Positions 32,776-41,694 of a stretch of DNA of 64,000 nt are shown piece by piece. This stretch comes from Pelotomaculum schinkii (lineage in GTDB: Bacteria > Bacillota > Desulfotomaculia > Desulfotomaculales > Pelotomaculaceae). The stretch spans positions 310,001 through 374,000 of the forward strand of contig NZ_QFGA01000002.1 of assembly GCF_004369205.1 (NCBI RefSeq), in the 5' to 3' direction. Below the pieces are notes generated by a model, which searched no databases, was not told the DNA's origin, and saw nothing but the letters and a program-made list of their open reading frames with translations. Both the position numbers and the translations under genes were made by a program. Every line of letters starts with the position of its first letter. Positions within the stretch are counted from its first letter, which is position 1.

Positions 32776-34041
32776 ATGGCGAGATTAAATTTAAAGGGTT
32801 TTACAAAGATAGACGACCGGCGGCGGGATATGGTTCGCCTCCTTTGGACTGTCTGTGCTCTGGCCTTTGTAATCAGCATGGCGCTGTACCCGCGGGTGGT
32901 CTTTGACGGGGCGGCTCTCGGTCTGAAAACCTGGTGGAACATTGTTTTCCCCGCCCTCCTGCCCTTTTTTATTGCCTCCGAACTGCTGATGAATTTCGGG
33001 GTGGTGCACTTTATGGGGGTCCTGCTGGAGCCGGTGATGCGACCTCTTTTCAATGTCCCCGGCGCCGGCTCTTTTGTCATGATGGTCGGTTTTTTCTCTG
33101 GTTATCCAATTGGTTCCATGGTCACGGCCAGACTTCGCTCGGAGGGACTATGCACCCGGATCGAGGCAGAGCGGTTGATGTCCTTTACCAACAACTCGAG
33201 CCCGCTGTTTATGCTGGCAGCTGTAGCAATCGGCATGTTCAACAACCCCAAGGTGGGCTTATTGATTGCCGGGGCTCATTACCTTTCCAACCTGACCCTG
33301 GGTTTGGGCTTGCGTTTTTACGGCAGGGACGGCCGGGAGCGCTACCCCGGACCTCCACACAGAGACGGCAGCATTATACGGCATGCCTTCCAGCGTATGC
33401 TTCAGGTACAGCGAGAGGACCGACGCCCCCTCGGTAAAGTCATGGGTGACGCGGTGCGCAGCGCCGTAACCAACCTGCTCAATATCGGCGGCTTTATCAT
33501 TCTTTTCGCCGTAATCATCAGGCTGTTGACCACAGCCGGGGTTATTGACGCTCTGGCCGGTATATTGGGGATGCTGCTGCTGCCGCTTGGGTTCGCGCCC
33601 GGCATATTACCCGCCCTGGGCAGCGGCTTCTTTGAGATGACCATCGGTTCGAAACTGGCCAGCGAGGCGGCCGCCCCTTTGATCCAGCGGGTGACTGCCG
33701 TGGGCATGATCCTGGCCTGGAGCGGCCTTTCCGTCCATGCCCAGGCGGCCAGTATGATTGCCGAGACCGACATCAGGATGAAGCCTTTTATCATGACACG
33801 GTTGGCCCACACCGCCCTGGCCGGCCTGTACACCTACCTGGCCTGCAGCTGGTTTGCGCCGCTGGAAGAAGCAACCGCGCCGGCCATGGCTGCGGCCGGC
33901 GGGTGGCAAGCCCTGGCGCCGTACACCCACGCTAAAATCTTCGGCTTTTTCCTGGCTATCTTAGCAGGGGTGATACTTCTGGCACTGCTGGCACATTTGG
34001 CCGGCAGCCTCCGGTTGTTCTTTTTAAGGCTAAAAAGATGA
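32776..34041 (+). CDS. ylbJ: Sporulation integral membrane protein YlbJ-like
   Basis: 421 residues with about eight membrane segments and two Gate (nucleoside-recognition) domains: WWNIVFPALLPFFIASELLM, FFSGYPIGSMVTARLRSEGL, FTNNSSPLFMLAAVAIGMF, and later LLNIGGFIILFAVIIRLLTT and GLSVHAQAASMIAE. This is the YlbJ/SpoVV pattern; SpoVV moves dipicolinic acid into the forespore. GGTGA precedes the ATG. It is alone on the plus strand, divergent from gerM. Confidence 0.85.
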   Translation: MARLNLKGFTKIDDRRRDMVRLLWTVCALAFVISMALYPRVVFDGAALGLKTWWNIVFPALLPFFIASELLMNFGVVHFMGVLLEPVMRPLFNVPGAGSFVMMVGFFSGYPIGSMVTARLRSEGLCTRIEAERLMSFTNNSSPLFMLAAVAIGMFNNPKVGLLIAGAHYLSNLTLGLGLRFYGRDGRERYPGPPHRDGSIIRHAFQRMLQVQREDRRPLGKVMGDAVRSAVTNLLNIGGFIILFAVIIRLLTTAGVIDALAGILGMLLLPLGFAPGILPALGSGFFEMTIGSKLASEAAAPLIQRVTAVGMILAWSGLSVHAQAASMIAETDIRMKPFIMTRLAHTALAGLYTYLACSWFAPLEEATAPAMAAAGGWQALAPYTHAKIFGFFLAILAGVILLALLAHLAGSLRLFFLRLKR

Positions 34042-34059
34042 ACGGTAACACCATAACAA

Positions 34060-34080
34060 TGGGGACGGTTCTCATTGTAA
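34060..34080 (+). repeat. Short GGGGACGG hairpin
   Basis: ACAAT and ATTGT flank GGGGACGGTTCTC. The GGGGACGG core recurs in the large palindrome at 48111-48162. Confidence 0.4.
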
Positions 34081-34088
34081 CAAACACT

Positions 34089-34857
34089 GTTCTCGAAAAG
34101 GCTTGACTCGCGGGCTTGGGGTTATCCGGAGCGAACGAAGCACCTGGGTGCGTTCCTTAGCGCGTGCATTGCATGCAGTAAAGCTTAAATAGCGCGTAGC
34201 TACCGCATGGCTGTCTGTAGATGCGGTGGATATGATCCCCTCGTTATACAAATGAAGAATTGCGAAGAGAGCGGAGGATAACCCCAAGCCCACTACCCCA
34301 GAGGCTTTTCGAGAACGACAGACCAGAGAACTACCTCTGTTTCACTTATCACAAATACTGTTCTCGAAAAGGCTTAACTGCGGGCTTGGGGTTTTCCGGA
34401 GTGAACGGAGCACCTGGGTGCGTTCCTTAGCGCGTGCGTTGCTTGCAGAAAAGCTTGAATAGCGCGTAGCTACCGGATGGCAGTCTGCAGATGCGTTCGG
34501 CACGACGATCTTGATGCACAAATGGAGAATTGCGAAGAGAGCGGAGGATAACCCCAAGCCCACTACCCCAGAGGCTTTTCGAGAACGGCAGACCAGAGAA
34601 CTACCTCTGTTTCACTTACCACAAACACTGTTCTCGAAAAGGCTTGACTTGCGGGCTTGGGGTTATCCGGAGCGAGCGGAGCACCTGGGTGCGTTCCTTA
34701 GCGCGTGCGTTGCTTGCAGTAAAGCTTAAATAGCGCGTAGCTACCGCATGGCAGTCTGCAGATGCGGTTGGTACGACGATCTTGATGCACAAATGGAGAA
34801 TTGCGAAGAGAGCGGAGGATAACCCCAAGCCCACTACGCATGAGGCTTTTCGAGAAC
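34089..34857. repeat. Three tandem copies of a 271-bp structured repeat
   Basis: Copies at 34089-34316, 34360-34586 and 34630-34857, periods 271 and 270, with a conserved 43-base spacer holding CAGAG/CTCTG. Each copy is bounded by GTTCTCGAAAAG and its complement, then an inner 16-bp pair GGGCTTGGGGTTATCC with GGATAACCCCAAGCCC (one mismatch in copy 2). Inside lie a GAACG..CACC/GGTGCGTTC hairpin and CCGCAT/ATGCGG. Each unit could fold as one RNA or DNA stem with internal arms. A 72-73 codon minus-strand frame is carried by all three but looks like a by-product. No gene lies in 34042-34956. Confidence 0.85.
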
Positions 34858-34956
34858 CAATTATACACTTGTTTTTTAGCGGGATGAATTTAGAGCAGGG
34901 TTAAAGGAAATGCTATTAAAAGTTTGCCAGCTCATCGCATAAAGAAGGTGAATTTT

Positions 34957-37059
34957 ATGGCAGGCCTTGTCAGTTTCTTTAACCCGAAATCGGTCGCCAT
35001 AATCGGCGCGTCCAAGGCTGCTGGTAAGATCGGAAACGTGATTGTTAAAAATATGATCAGCAGTGGTTATACCGGCCCTATTTTTCCCATTAACCCCAAG
35101 GAGCAGGAAATCGAGGGGCTCGCCTGTTACCCGGCGGTGGACAAGACGCCAATGCCGGCCGAGCTCGCGGTCCTTTCCCTGCCGGCGTCCCGCACGCTGG
35201 ATGCAGCCCAGCAGTGCGGCATCAGCGGGGTTAAAAACCTGGTGGTGATCACCGCCGGCTTCAAGGAAACAGGCAAAGAAGGTCTGGAACTGGAGCGCCG
35301 TCTGGTGGAAACCTGCCGCAAATACGAAATGAGGATGACGGGCCCCAACTGTGTCGGATTGATTGATACGCACACCCCGATTAACGCCTCTTTTGCTGCC
35401 GGCTTTCCTCTCAAAGGGGAAATAGCCTTTATCTCTCAGAGCGGCGCCATGGTCCTCTCCATTCTGGACTGGAGCTACCGGGCCGGTCTTGGCTTCAGCA
35501 AGTTTGTCAGCCTGGGTAATAAAGCCGACCTCACCGAGTCCCACTTTATTGAGGACGCCGGACAGGACCCCAACACCAAGGTAATCCTGTGCTACATTGA
35601 GGACGTGGAAAATGGCGCTCATTTTTTGGAGGCAGCCCGGACAGCCAGCCGCAAAAAACCCGTCATCATACTAAAATCAGGAACCAGCCAGGCCGGCGCC
35701 CAGGCAGCCTCCTCCCATACGGGCGCGCTGGCTGGAAGCGACCTGGCCTATGAAACAGCTTTCCGTCAATGTGGTGTTATTCGCGCCAGAAGTATGGCGG
35801 AACTCTTTGACCTGGCCGTGGCCTTTGCCAGCCAGCCGGTACCTTCCGGGGGCAGGGTGGCGGTGGTCACCAACTCCGGAGGTCCCGGGATTATCGCCGC
35901 CGACACCATTGAGCAGAAGAAACTACAGATGGCGCGCTTTACGCAGGAGACGATCGAGCAACTGCGCGGCAACCTGCCCCGGGAATCCAATATTTACAAT
36001 CCGGTTGACGTGTTAGGGGATGCTAAGGCCGACCGTTTCCGCTTCTCCCTTGACAAAGCTCTGTCAGACCCCGGGGTGGACAGCGCTTTGGTACTGGTCT
36101 GCCCGACTGCCGTGACAGAACCGGTAGAGACAGCCAGAGCTCTGGTTGAGATGAGAGCGGCTCACCCTGAAAAGCCCCTGCTTGCGGCCTACATGGGAGG
36201 AGAAAAACTGGCGGAGGGAGTCAAGGTCCTGGAGGAAGCTAAAATACCCTGTTTTACCTTTCCCGAGCCGGCAGTTTCCTCGATCAGCGGCCTGACCGGC
36301 TACGCCCGCACCAGGGAACTGCCCGCCAACGAGCAGGACTTGAGTTACGAGTGTTCCAATTTAAAAAACGTCAAGGCTATCCTTTACGATGTAAGAAAAG
36401 ACAAGCGCCTGGTCCTGCTGGGCAGTGAGGCCGCTGAGGTGGTGGAAGCTTACGGCATTCCCGCCGCTCCGACAACCCTGGCGGCCAGCCCGGGAGAGGC
36501 GGCCGAAAGCGCCGGACGGCTTGGTTACCCGGTAGTCTTAAAAATTGCCTCGCCTGAGATACTGCATAAGAGCGACGTGGGCGGGGTACTCATAGGGCTC
36601 GACTCCCCTGAAAGGGTGCGCGCCGGATTTCTGGAAATCATGAATAATGTCCACCGCTACCTGCCCAACGCTGCCGTTTACGGCGTTGAAGTACAAAAAA
36701 TGATGCCCAAAGGAACCGAGCTGATTATAGGCATGAGCAAGGACATCCAGTTTGGACCTTTAATCGCCTTTGGCCTGGGAGGCATCTATGTAAACCTGTT
36801 AAAAGATGTTTCTTTCCGGCTGGCCAGCGGTCTGAACCGCGGGGAGATCGAAAACATGCTGGCCGAAACAAAGGCCTATACCCTCTTGCGGGGCTACCGC
36901 GGCGAGAAACCGGCCGACATAGAGGCCATTATAGGGATTATCGGGCGTGTGGCCCGGCTTGTTACCGACTTCCCCGAAATAACGGAAATGGACATTAACC
37001 CGGTCTTTGCCTACAACCAGGGCGCATGCGCGCTCGATGTCAAAATTACTGTATCGTGA
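34957..37059 (+). CDS. Acetate-CoA ligase (ADP-forming), fused alpha-beta
   Basis: 700 residues. CoA-binding domain (FFNPKSVAIIGASKAAGKIG), succinyl-CoA-ligase-like domains with the phospho-histidine in SSHTGALAGSDLAY (about 255), and a C-terminal ATP-grasp domain (RLGYPVVLKIASPEILHKSD, then DVGGVLIGL). It makes ATP from acyl-CoA, ADP and phosphate, yielding acetate or a relative, an energy step in fermenting or syntrophic anaerobes. ATG 34957 has AAGGTG ahead; an in-frame ATG at 34924 has none. It is followed by a P-loop/DRTGG gene 10 bases on. Confidence 0.92.
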   Translation: MAGLVSFFNPKSVAIIGASKAAGKIGNVIVKNMISSGYTGPIFPINPKEQEIEGLACYPAVDKTPMPAELAVLSLPASRTLDAAQQCGISGVKNLVVITAGFKETGKEGLELERRLVETCRKYEMRMTGPNCVGLIDTHTPINASFAAGFPLKGEIAFISQSGAMVLSILDWSYRAGLGFSKFVSLGNKADLTESHFIEDAGQDPNTKVILCYIEDVENGAHFLEAARTASRKKPVIILKSGTSQAGAQAASSHTGALAGSDLAYETAFRQCGVIRARSMAELFDLAVAFASQPVPSGGRVAVVTNSGGPGIIAADTIEQKKLQMARFTQETIEQLRGNLPRESNIYNPVDVLGDAKADRFRFSLDKALSDPGVDSALVLVCPTAVTEPVETARALVEMRAAHPEKPLLAAYMGGEKLAEGVKVLEEAKIPCFTFPEPAVSSISGLTGYARTRELPANEQDLSYECSNLKNVKAILYDVRKDKRLVLLGSEAAEVVEAYGIPAAPTTLAASPGEAAESAGRLGYPVVLKIASPEILHKSDVGGVLIGLDSPERVRAGFLEIMNNVHRYLPNAAVYGVEVQKMMPKGTELIIGMSKDIQFGPLIAFGLGGIYVNLLKDVSFRLASGLNRGEIENMLAETKAYTLLRGYRGEKPADIEAIIGIIGRVARLVTDFPEITEMDINPVFAYNQGACALDVKITVS

Positions 37060-37069
37060 GGTGCAAAAG

Positions 37070-38122
37070 GTGAAAAACCTGTTTGTCATGGGAACTGCCG
37101 GAAGCGGCAAAACCAGCGTTGCGCTGGGACTGGCTTTAAAATTCCGCCAGGAAGGATACCGTGTGGGCTATTTCAAACCTGTGGGAAATGCCGTTGGAAC
37201 AGGATCAAAGCTGGACGAAGACGGCCTGCTGATGAAGGAAGTACTCCACATGGAGCAACCTGTTGAGACGATTGTACCCTACCTGGCAGGTCCTGCCTAC
37301 CTTTCCGGCTACAGAAACCCCTGTGAATCGCTCAGGTCCATCCGGCAGGCCTATGAGGCCGTGGCAGAGGATAAGGAACTGGTTATTATCGGGGGGGCAA
37401 GCTTTCCGCACATCATGGGCTGCCTGGGACTGGACGCCGTTAGTCTGGCCCTGGAGTTCAAGGCCGCGCCCCTGTTTACCATCAATATAACGGATGACTT
37501 CAGCATCGACCAGGCTATTTTTATTAACAGTTATTTGGCCTGTAAAGGATTAAATGTCCTGGGCAACATCTTTCACAACGTGCCGCTCCCCCTACTGGCC
37601 AAGACAGAGGGAATCTATCGCCCTATTCTTGCGGAGCGAGGTTTTCAAACCCTGGGCGTCATCCCCCAAAACCAGGAAATGACTGCGCCGACCGTTAAAG
37701 AATACTACGAGGTCCTGGGTGGCGAGATCCTTGCCGCCAGAGAGAAAATGGACCGTGTGGTCGAGGACGTGGTTATCGGAGCCATGTCCATCGAAAGCGC
37801 CCTGGGCTACCTGCGCCGCGCCGCCAATAAAGCTGTCATAACCGGTGGGGACCGTTCGGATGTAGCCCTGGCCGCCCTGGAAACGGACACCTCCGCTCTC
37901 ATACTTACCGGCGGACTATATCCGGACGTGAAAGTGGCGGCAAGGGCTGAGGATAAGGGTGTTCCTGTTATCCTGGTACATTACGACACCTACACAACCA
38001 TTGAGAAGGCGTCCAGTATCACCAGGAAAATCAGGGCCAATGACGAGAGAGCCATTCATACTGCGGTTGACAACATAGAAAAACACGTTGACTGGCGCAA
38101 CGTGCTTAAACTACTGCAATAG
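37070..38122 (+). CDS. P-loop/DRTGG-domain protein, Pta N-terminal-like
   Basis: 350 residues. A P-loop GTAGSGKTSVALGLALKFRQ (about 9-28) begins a BioD-like domain; a DRTGG domain follows (MSIESALGYLRRAANKAVIT, GGDRSDVALAALETDTSALI, LTGG). This is the N-terminal half of long phosphotransacetylases without the catalytic half. Paired with the ADP-forming ligase it may regulate or sense acetyl-CoA flux; that is an inference. GTG 37070 with GAGGTG 6 bases ahead replaces a longer frame that overlaps the ligase. Confidence 0.8.
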   Translation: MKNLFVMGTAGSGKTSVALGLALKFRQEGYRVGYFKPVGNAVGTGSKLDEDGLLMKEVLHMEQPVETIVPYLAGPAYLSGYRNPCESLRSIRQAYEAVAEDKELVIIGGASFPHIMGCLGLDAVSLALEFKAAPLFTINITDDFSIDQAIFINSYLACKGLNVLGNIFHNVPLPLLAKTEGIYRPILAERGFQTLGVIPQNQEMTAPTVKEYYEVLGGEILAAREKMDRVVEDVVIGAMSIESALGYLRRAANKAVITGGDRSDVALAALETDTSALILTGGLYPDVKVAARAEDKGVPVILVHYDTYTTIEKASSITRKIRANDERAIHTAVDNIEKHVDWRNVLKLLQ

Positions 38123-38126
38123 GCTG

Positions 38127-38573
38127 CTACTTCATTGACCTCAGTTCAGTGCGGCCCTGCTCAATCTGGCTCGAAAGCTTGTCAAGACTTTCCATAAGAT
38201 TAGTCAGGACATCGTCGGCATATCTGCGTGCTCCCTCGCGCAGTTCCCTGGCATTGTCTTCAGCCCTGGCCACGATTTCATCCGCCATGTCCTTGGCTTT
38301 ACGTGCTACCTCGCTTTCGTCAGCCTGTTTTTCAACTTGCTTCTGAGCGTCTTCCAGGAGGCGCATCGCTTCCTTCTGGGAATCATTCATAACCTTTTCC
38401 CGTTCCTGGATAATCCACTTCGCCTGTCTAATTTCCTCGGGAATGGTAGTCCTGATACGGTCTAAAAGGTCCAGTATCCGGTCCTCATTTACCATTACTT
38501 TCCTGGTTAACGGAATCTTACCACTGGTTTCAATAAGCTCTTCAAGTTCATTAAGGGCGCTCAGCAGGTCCAC
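38127..38573 (-). CDS. Coiled-coil protein of unknown role
   Basis: 148 residues, almost wholly helical and highly charged. A short N-terminal part (LLSALNELEELIETSGKIPL) precedes a long coiled coil (IPEEIRQAKWIIQEREKVMN to MESLDKLSSQIEQ). It resembles ATP synthase subunit b/H-like coiled coils and DivIVA-like helices, with no clear family motif. Relatives often sit beside coaD in this group of bacteria (from memory). The GTG start is 18 bases past the coaD stop. Confidence 0.6.
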   Translation of the reverse strand: MDLLSALNELEELIETSGKIPLTRKVMVNEDRILDLLDRIRTTIPEEIRQAKWIIQEREKVMNDSQKEAMRLLEDAQKQVEKQADESEVARKAKDMADEIVARAEDNARELREGARRYADDVLTNLMESLDKLSSQIEQGRTELRSMK

Positions 38574-38590
38574 AGCGGTTATATCCCTCC

Positions 38591-39082
38591 TTAGTCCTCA
38601 TGGCAACGTTTAAACTTTTCTCTTAATTTCTCCTCCACTAATGGCGGCACCAAGCTCCGCAGGGAACCTCCAAATGAGGCTACCTCCTTAACTGTAGTGG
38701 AGCTGATGAAAGAATACTCTGCCTTGGTCATCAAAAAGACTGTTTCTATGTGGCAGGCCAGTTTTTGATTGGTAAGGGCCATTCTGAATTCGTTTTCAAA
38801 ATCCGAAACCACCCGCAAGCCCCGGATAATAGCTTTTGCTTTGCACTCAATGGCGGCATCAACAGTAAGGCCTGAAAACGCCTTCACTTCTATGTTGGGA
38901 TAGTTAGAGAGAACACCCTGCAGTAGTTGAATCCGCTCTTCAATCGAAAACAGCGGATTTTTACCCGGGTTGTAGGAAACTGCAACAATCAGCTTGTCAA
39001 AGATCAGAGCAGCTCTACCTATAATGTCCAGGTGGCCGTAGGTCACCGGATCAAAACTTCCCGGGCAAATTGCGGTTCGCAT
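38591..39082 (-). CDS. coaD: Phosphopantetheine adenylyltransferase
   Basis: 163 residues. PGSFDPVTYGHLDIIGRA with the T/HxGH nucleotide motif (about 8-19) and the end motif SFISSTTVKEVASFGG. It makes dephospho-CoA, the fourth step of CoA synthesis. It follows rsmD by 22 bases, the usual rsmD-coaD order. Confidence 0.96.
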   Translation of the reverse strand: MRTAICPGSFDPVTYGHLDIIGRAALIFDKLIVAVSYNPGKNPLFSIEERIQLLQGVLSNYPNIEVKAFSGLTVDAAIECKAKAIIRGLRVVSDFENEFRMALTNQKLACHIETVFLMTKAEYSFISSTTVKEVASFGGSLRSLVPPLVEEKLREKFKRCHED

Positions 39083-39104
39083 ACGTTATCACCCCGGTGT
39101 TTCA

Positions 39105-39647
39105 TTATCTGCGAAAAAAAGAGAGTATAGTATCACCGTACTTTTCAGCGCGTAGGAGCCTCAAACCGTCCACAGACTGCGGCAGGCAGTCCCTCTTACT
39201 GCTTTCAACAATAACCATGCCCCCCGGTTTTAGCAGGTGGTACCGGTCGATATCAGCCAGTGTGACTGCTTCCAGGCTTTTCAAGTAGGGCGGGTCCAGG
39301 AAAACAAGGTCGAAAGCTTGTCCTTCTCGTGCTAACAGGTGCAACGCCTCGGTCACTTTGGCGGTAATAAGTCGAGCGCTTGGTTCCAAGCCGCAAGCTT
39401 TAAGGTTTTCTTTGATTATGGCGGCGTGTCGATGATTTGCTTCGACAAAGACGGCCACGCTCGCGCCGCGGCTCAGCGCCTCGATGCCGATGCTCCCGGA
39501 TCCCGCAAAAAGGTCCAGAAAACAACAACCCGGTACATGCTCGCGAAGGATATTAAAGAGCGCCTCTTTTACCCGGTCAGCTGTTGGCCGCACTGTCAAT
39601 CCGCCTGGAACTTTGAGTTTCCGGTTCCTGGCTGACCCGGATATCAC
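39105..39647 (-). CDS. rsmD: 16S rRNA (guanine966-N2)-methyltransferase
   Basis: About 180 residues. KLKVPGGLTVRPTADRVKEA near the start, the SAM site FLDLFAGSGSIGIEALSRGA and the catalytic DPPY in FLDPPYLKS. It methylates 16S rRNA. The start is unclear: GTG 39647 (MISGSARNRKL) is given, but an ATT three codons earlier has GGAAGGG at a better distance and would match the family's MLRVISG. The ATG at 39692 lies in a TATAAT and is rejected. Confidence 0.9.
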   Translation of the reverse strand: MISGSARNRKLKVPGGLTVRPTADRVKEALFNILREHVPGCCFLDLFAGSGSIGIEALSRGASVAVFVEANHRHAAIIKENLKACGLEPSARLITAKVTEALHLLAREGQAFDLVFLDPPYLKSLEAVTLADIDRYHLLKPGGMVIVESSKRDCLPQSVDGLRLLRAEKYGDTILSFFRR

Positions 39648-39805
39648 ACGTAAAATACAGATCCCTTCCTTTAATCCATAATTATAGCACAATTATAGAG
39701 GAAAATCGATTTAATTAGGAATTTCATTGAAACATTAGGACATTTGCATATTCCTGCCTCTCCAGGATAACCTATTGTTGGTTGTAATTAAAGGGAGGTG
39801 ACACA

Positions 39806-40789
39806 TTGAACCTTGATTTTTATAAGTCTAACAACATAAACGTTGATCTGGCCGTAGAAGCGCGCGATATTGTCAGGGGGCAGATTGGCCAGGAGATCCC
39901 CGGAGTCGTCGTCGACAGGGAGAAATACAGTAACACCACGGTGACGACTGTAAAGATTGTCGAGGATTACGCTGAGCAGATCATGGGCAAACCCAGGGGC
40001 AATTATATTACCATAGAAGCCCCGGCTCTCCGGGACAACAGCCGCGAAGCTCATCAAGAAGTGGCTGATGTCCTGGCCAAAAAACTTTCGTCGATGATAA
40101 ATCTGCCGGAAAACGCCAATATTCTCCTGGTAGGGCTGGGCAACTGGCAGGCTACGCCAGACTCGCTGGGGCCAAAAGTCATTGAACACAGTATGGTCAC
40201 CCGGCACATGTACAACTATGCCCCCGAGGAAATCAAACCGGGTATGCGCTCCGTCAGCGCCATTTCCCCGGGCGTGCTGGGTATCACCGGCATCGAAACC
40301 GCCGAAATAATCAAGGGAGTAGTTGAAAAAATCCGGCCGGAACTGATAATCGTGGTAGATGCCCTGGCGGCCGGCAGTGTCGATCGGATTGCCACAACCA
40401 TCCAGATCACCGACACAGGGGTGAGCCCCGGTTCCGGCATCGGCAACAAGCGCACAGGTATCAACAAAGACACCATGGGTGTCCCCGTCATCGCCATCGG
40501 CATTCCAACGGTTGTCAACGCGGCGATCATCGCTCAGGTTACCCTGGAACACTTTTTGGAGCAGATTCAAAACAACCAGGCGCTTGTTCAGCTTTCCCAG
40601 AACCTCAACCCGGGTTTAATGCAGCAGGCTATCAGCCAGGTTTTAGCCCCGTTTGGCGGCAACCTGACAGTGACTCCCAAGGAAATTGACTCGCTTATCG
40701 CCAGCACCTCCAAGACTGTCGCCGGCGGTATTTCCATGGCCCTGCACCCCGCCATTGGCGCGGAAGAATATACTATGTACCTGAACTGA
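39806..40789 (+). CDS. gpr: Germination protease GPR
   Basis: 327 residues, A25 peptidase. It begins with a short propeptide and the conserved VDLAVEARD block, then VGLGNWQATPDSLGPKVIEH and SVSAISPGVLGITGIETAEI, ALAAGSVDRIATTIQITDTG and GVSPGSGIGNKR. It degrades small acid-soluble spore proteins at germination and activates itself by trimming the N-terminus. The TTG start has GGGAGGTG 5 bases ahead. It is a firm sign of endospore formation. Confidence 0.95.
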   Translation: MNLDFYKSNNINVDLAVEARDIVRGQIGQEIPGVVVDREKYSNTTVTTVKIVEDYAEQIMGKPRGNYITIEAPALRDNSREAHQEVADVLAKKLSSMINLPENANILLVGLGNWQATPDSLGPKVIEHSMVTRHMYNYAPEEIKPGMRSVSAISPGVLGITGIETAEIIKGVVEKIRPELIIVVDALAAGSVDRIATTIQITDTGVSPGSGIGNKRTGINKDTMGVPVIAIGIPTVVNAAIIAQVTLEHFLEQIQNNQALVQLSQNLNPGLMQQAISQVLAPFGGNLTVTPKEIDSLIASTSKTVAGGISMALHPAIGAEEYTMYLN

Positions 40790-40799
40790 TATGAAAGAC

Positions 40800-40826
40800 G
40801 GCAGGCGGAAATCTTTTTCCGCCTGC
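40800..40826. terminator. Convergent hairpin after gpr
   Basis: GGCAGGCGGAAA with TTTCCGCCTGCC, an 11- to 12-bp stem just after the gpr stop. There is no long U run on either side. Confidence 0.6.
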
Positions 40827-40943
40827 CCACTATAAGATTGGAGTGGATTGACAAGCAATCTTTAAAACGAACCCGTTTTTTGATTCTACCTCCTTAAATA
40901 CCAGCAAATATAGTATGATTCACCGCAAGCAAAGTTATGCCGG

Positions 40944-41399
40944 TTATTTCAACTCCAAAAGCTCGCGGAGTAATTCATCGGTTAATTCTTCCTCTGAATA
41001 TAAAGGTATTCCATTCGCGCCAAGCATTGCTGCAGTTACTCCCTTTCCTTCCTTAATTACGTGGCTGAAGCTGCCGTCATAAATTTTATGCGCGCCACAT
41101 GACGGGCTTCTTTCTTTCAATATGGCAGCCTTAACTGGAAAAATCTCAGTAAGATATAAGCTTTGTTCAGCTCCTTTTATAAATTGGCTGGTTACCTCCT
41201 CACCCATACTATTTATCGCTTTTGAGCCGTCAATTATTTCTACCGGCGGCCTCGGAGTGGCAAGTCCACCCAATTGTTCCGGGCAGAACGGCAAATACTT
41301 CCCCAGGTGGCTGTATTTCATTAATAAGTCATTTTTATTGGTAAAAGTGCCGTCGTACTTCGCATGCATACCCAGCAGGCAGGAGCTGACCATAATCAA
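40944..41399 (-). CDS. DUF523 family protein (YbbK-like)
   Basis: 151 residues. CLLGMHAKYDG near the start, FCPEQLGGLATPRPPVEI in the middle and KERSPSCGAHKIYDG, the three cysteine motifs of DUF523. In some bacteria the domain is fused to DUF1722. A sulfur-handling or tRNA-thiolation link has been suggested for relatives; the exact role is unknown. A single-gene unit on the minus strand. Confidence 0.85.
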   Translation of the reverse strand: MIMVSSCLLGMHAKYDGTFTNKNDLLMKYSHLGKYLPFCPEQLGGLATPRPPVEIIDGSKAINSMGEEVTSQFIKGAEQSLYLTEIFPVKAAILKERSPSCGAHKIYDGSFSHVIKEGKGVTAAMLGANGIPLYSEEELTDELLRELLELK

Positions 41400-41429
41400 T
41401 TTGTGATTCTCCTTTCTTTTAATGGCAAG

Positions 41430-41482
41430 GGCAGCCCGGGGACAAGCAACCGGGCATCAAGCCGCTTGTTTTTATTTTTTCC
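41430..41482 (+). terminator. Terminator-like double hairpin without an obvious gene
   Basis: GCCCGG/CCGGGC with a 9-base loop, then AAGC/GCTT followed by TTTTTATTTTTT on the plus strand. No plus-strand gene precedes it (the DUF523 gene is on the other strand). The rest of 41400-41694 shows only the start signals of the BMP lipoprotein gene. Confidence 0.5.
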
Positions 41483-41694
41483 ACTATAACTTAATTAAGG
41501 CAGTTACACAATCTAAGGAAGGGATTGTCACGGGAGGATTTTTGGAAATGATTTTATTCATATAACTTTTTCCCATGCAGGAGGATTTTTTCGAATTATA
41601 TTTAATTAACTCTTTGTTTTGTTTTTTAACTTTACATATATACGGAATAAAGGAGGATAGTCTGCACTTATTAACAAAGGAAGGGGAGTTTTTT

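Noticed and set aside
34072-34834. Three conserved 72-73 codon minus-strand frames, one in each tandem repeat
   Set aside because: They follow from the repeat's own identity; codon use is odd, there is no SD, and the frame runs through the inverted-repeat arms.
41575-41694. Longer N-terminus for the BMP lipoprotein from the ATG at 41575
   Set aside because: It would bury the lipoprotein signal 60 residues in; the TTG at 41695 has a strong SD and a normal lipobox distance.
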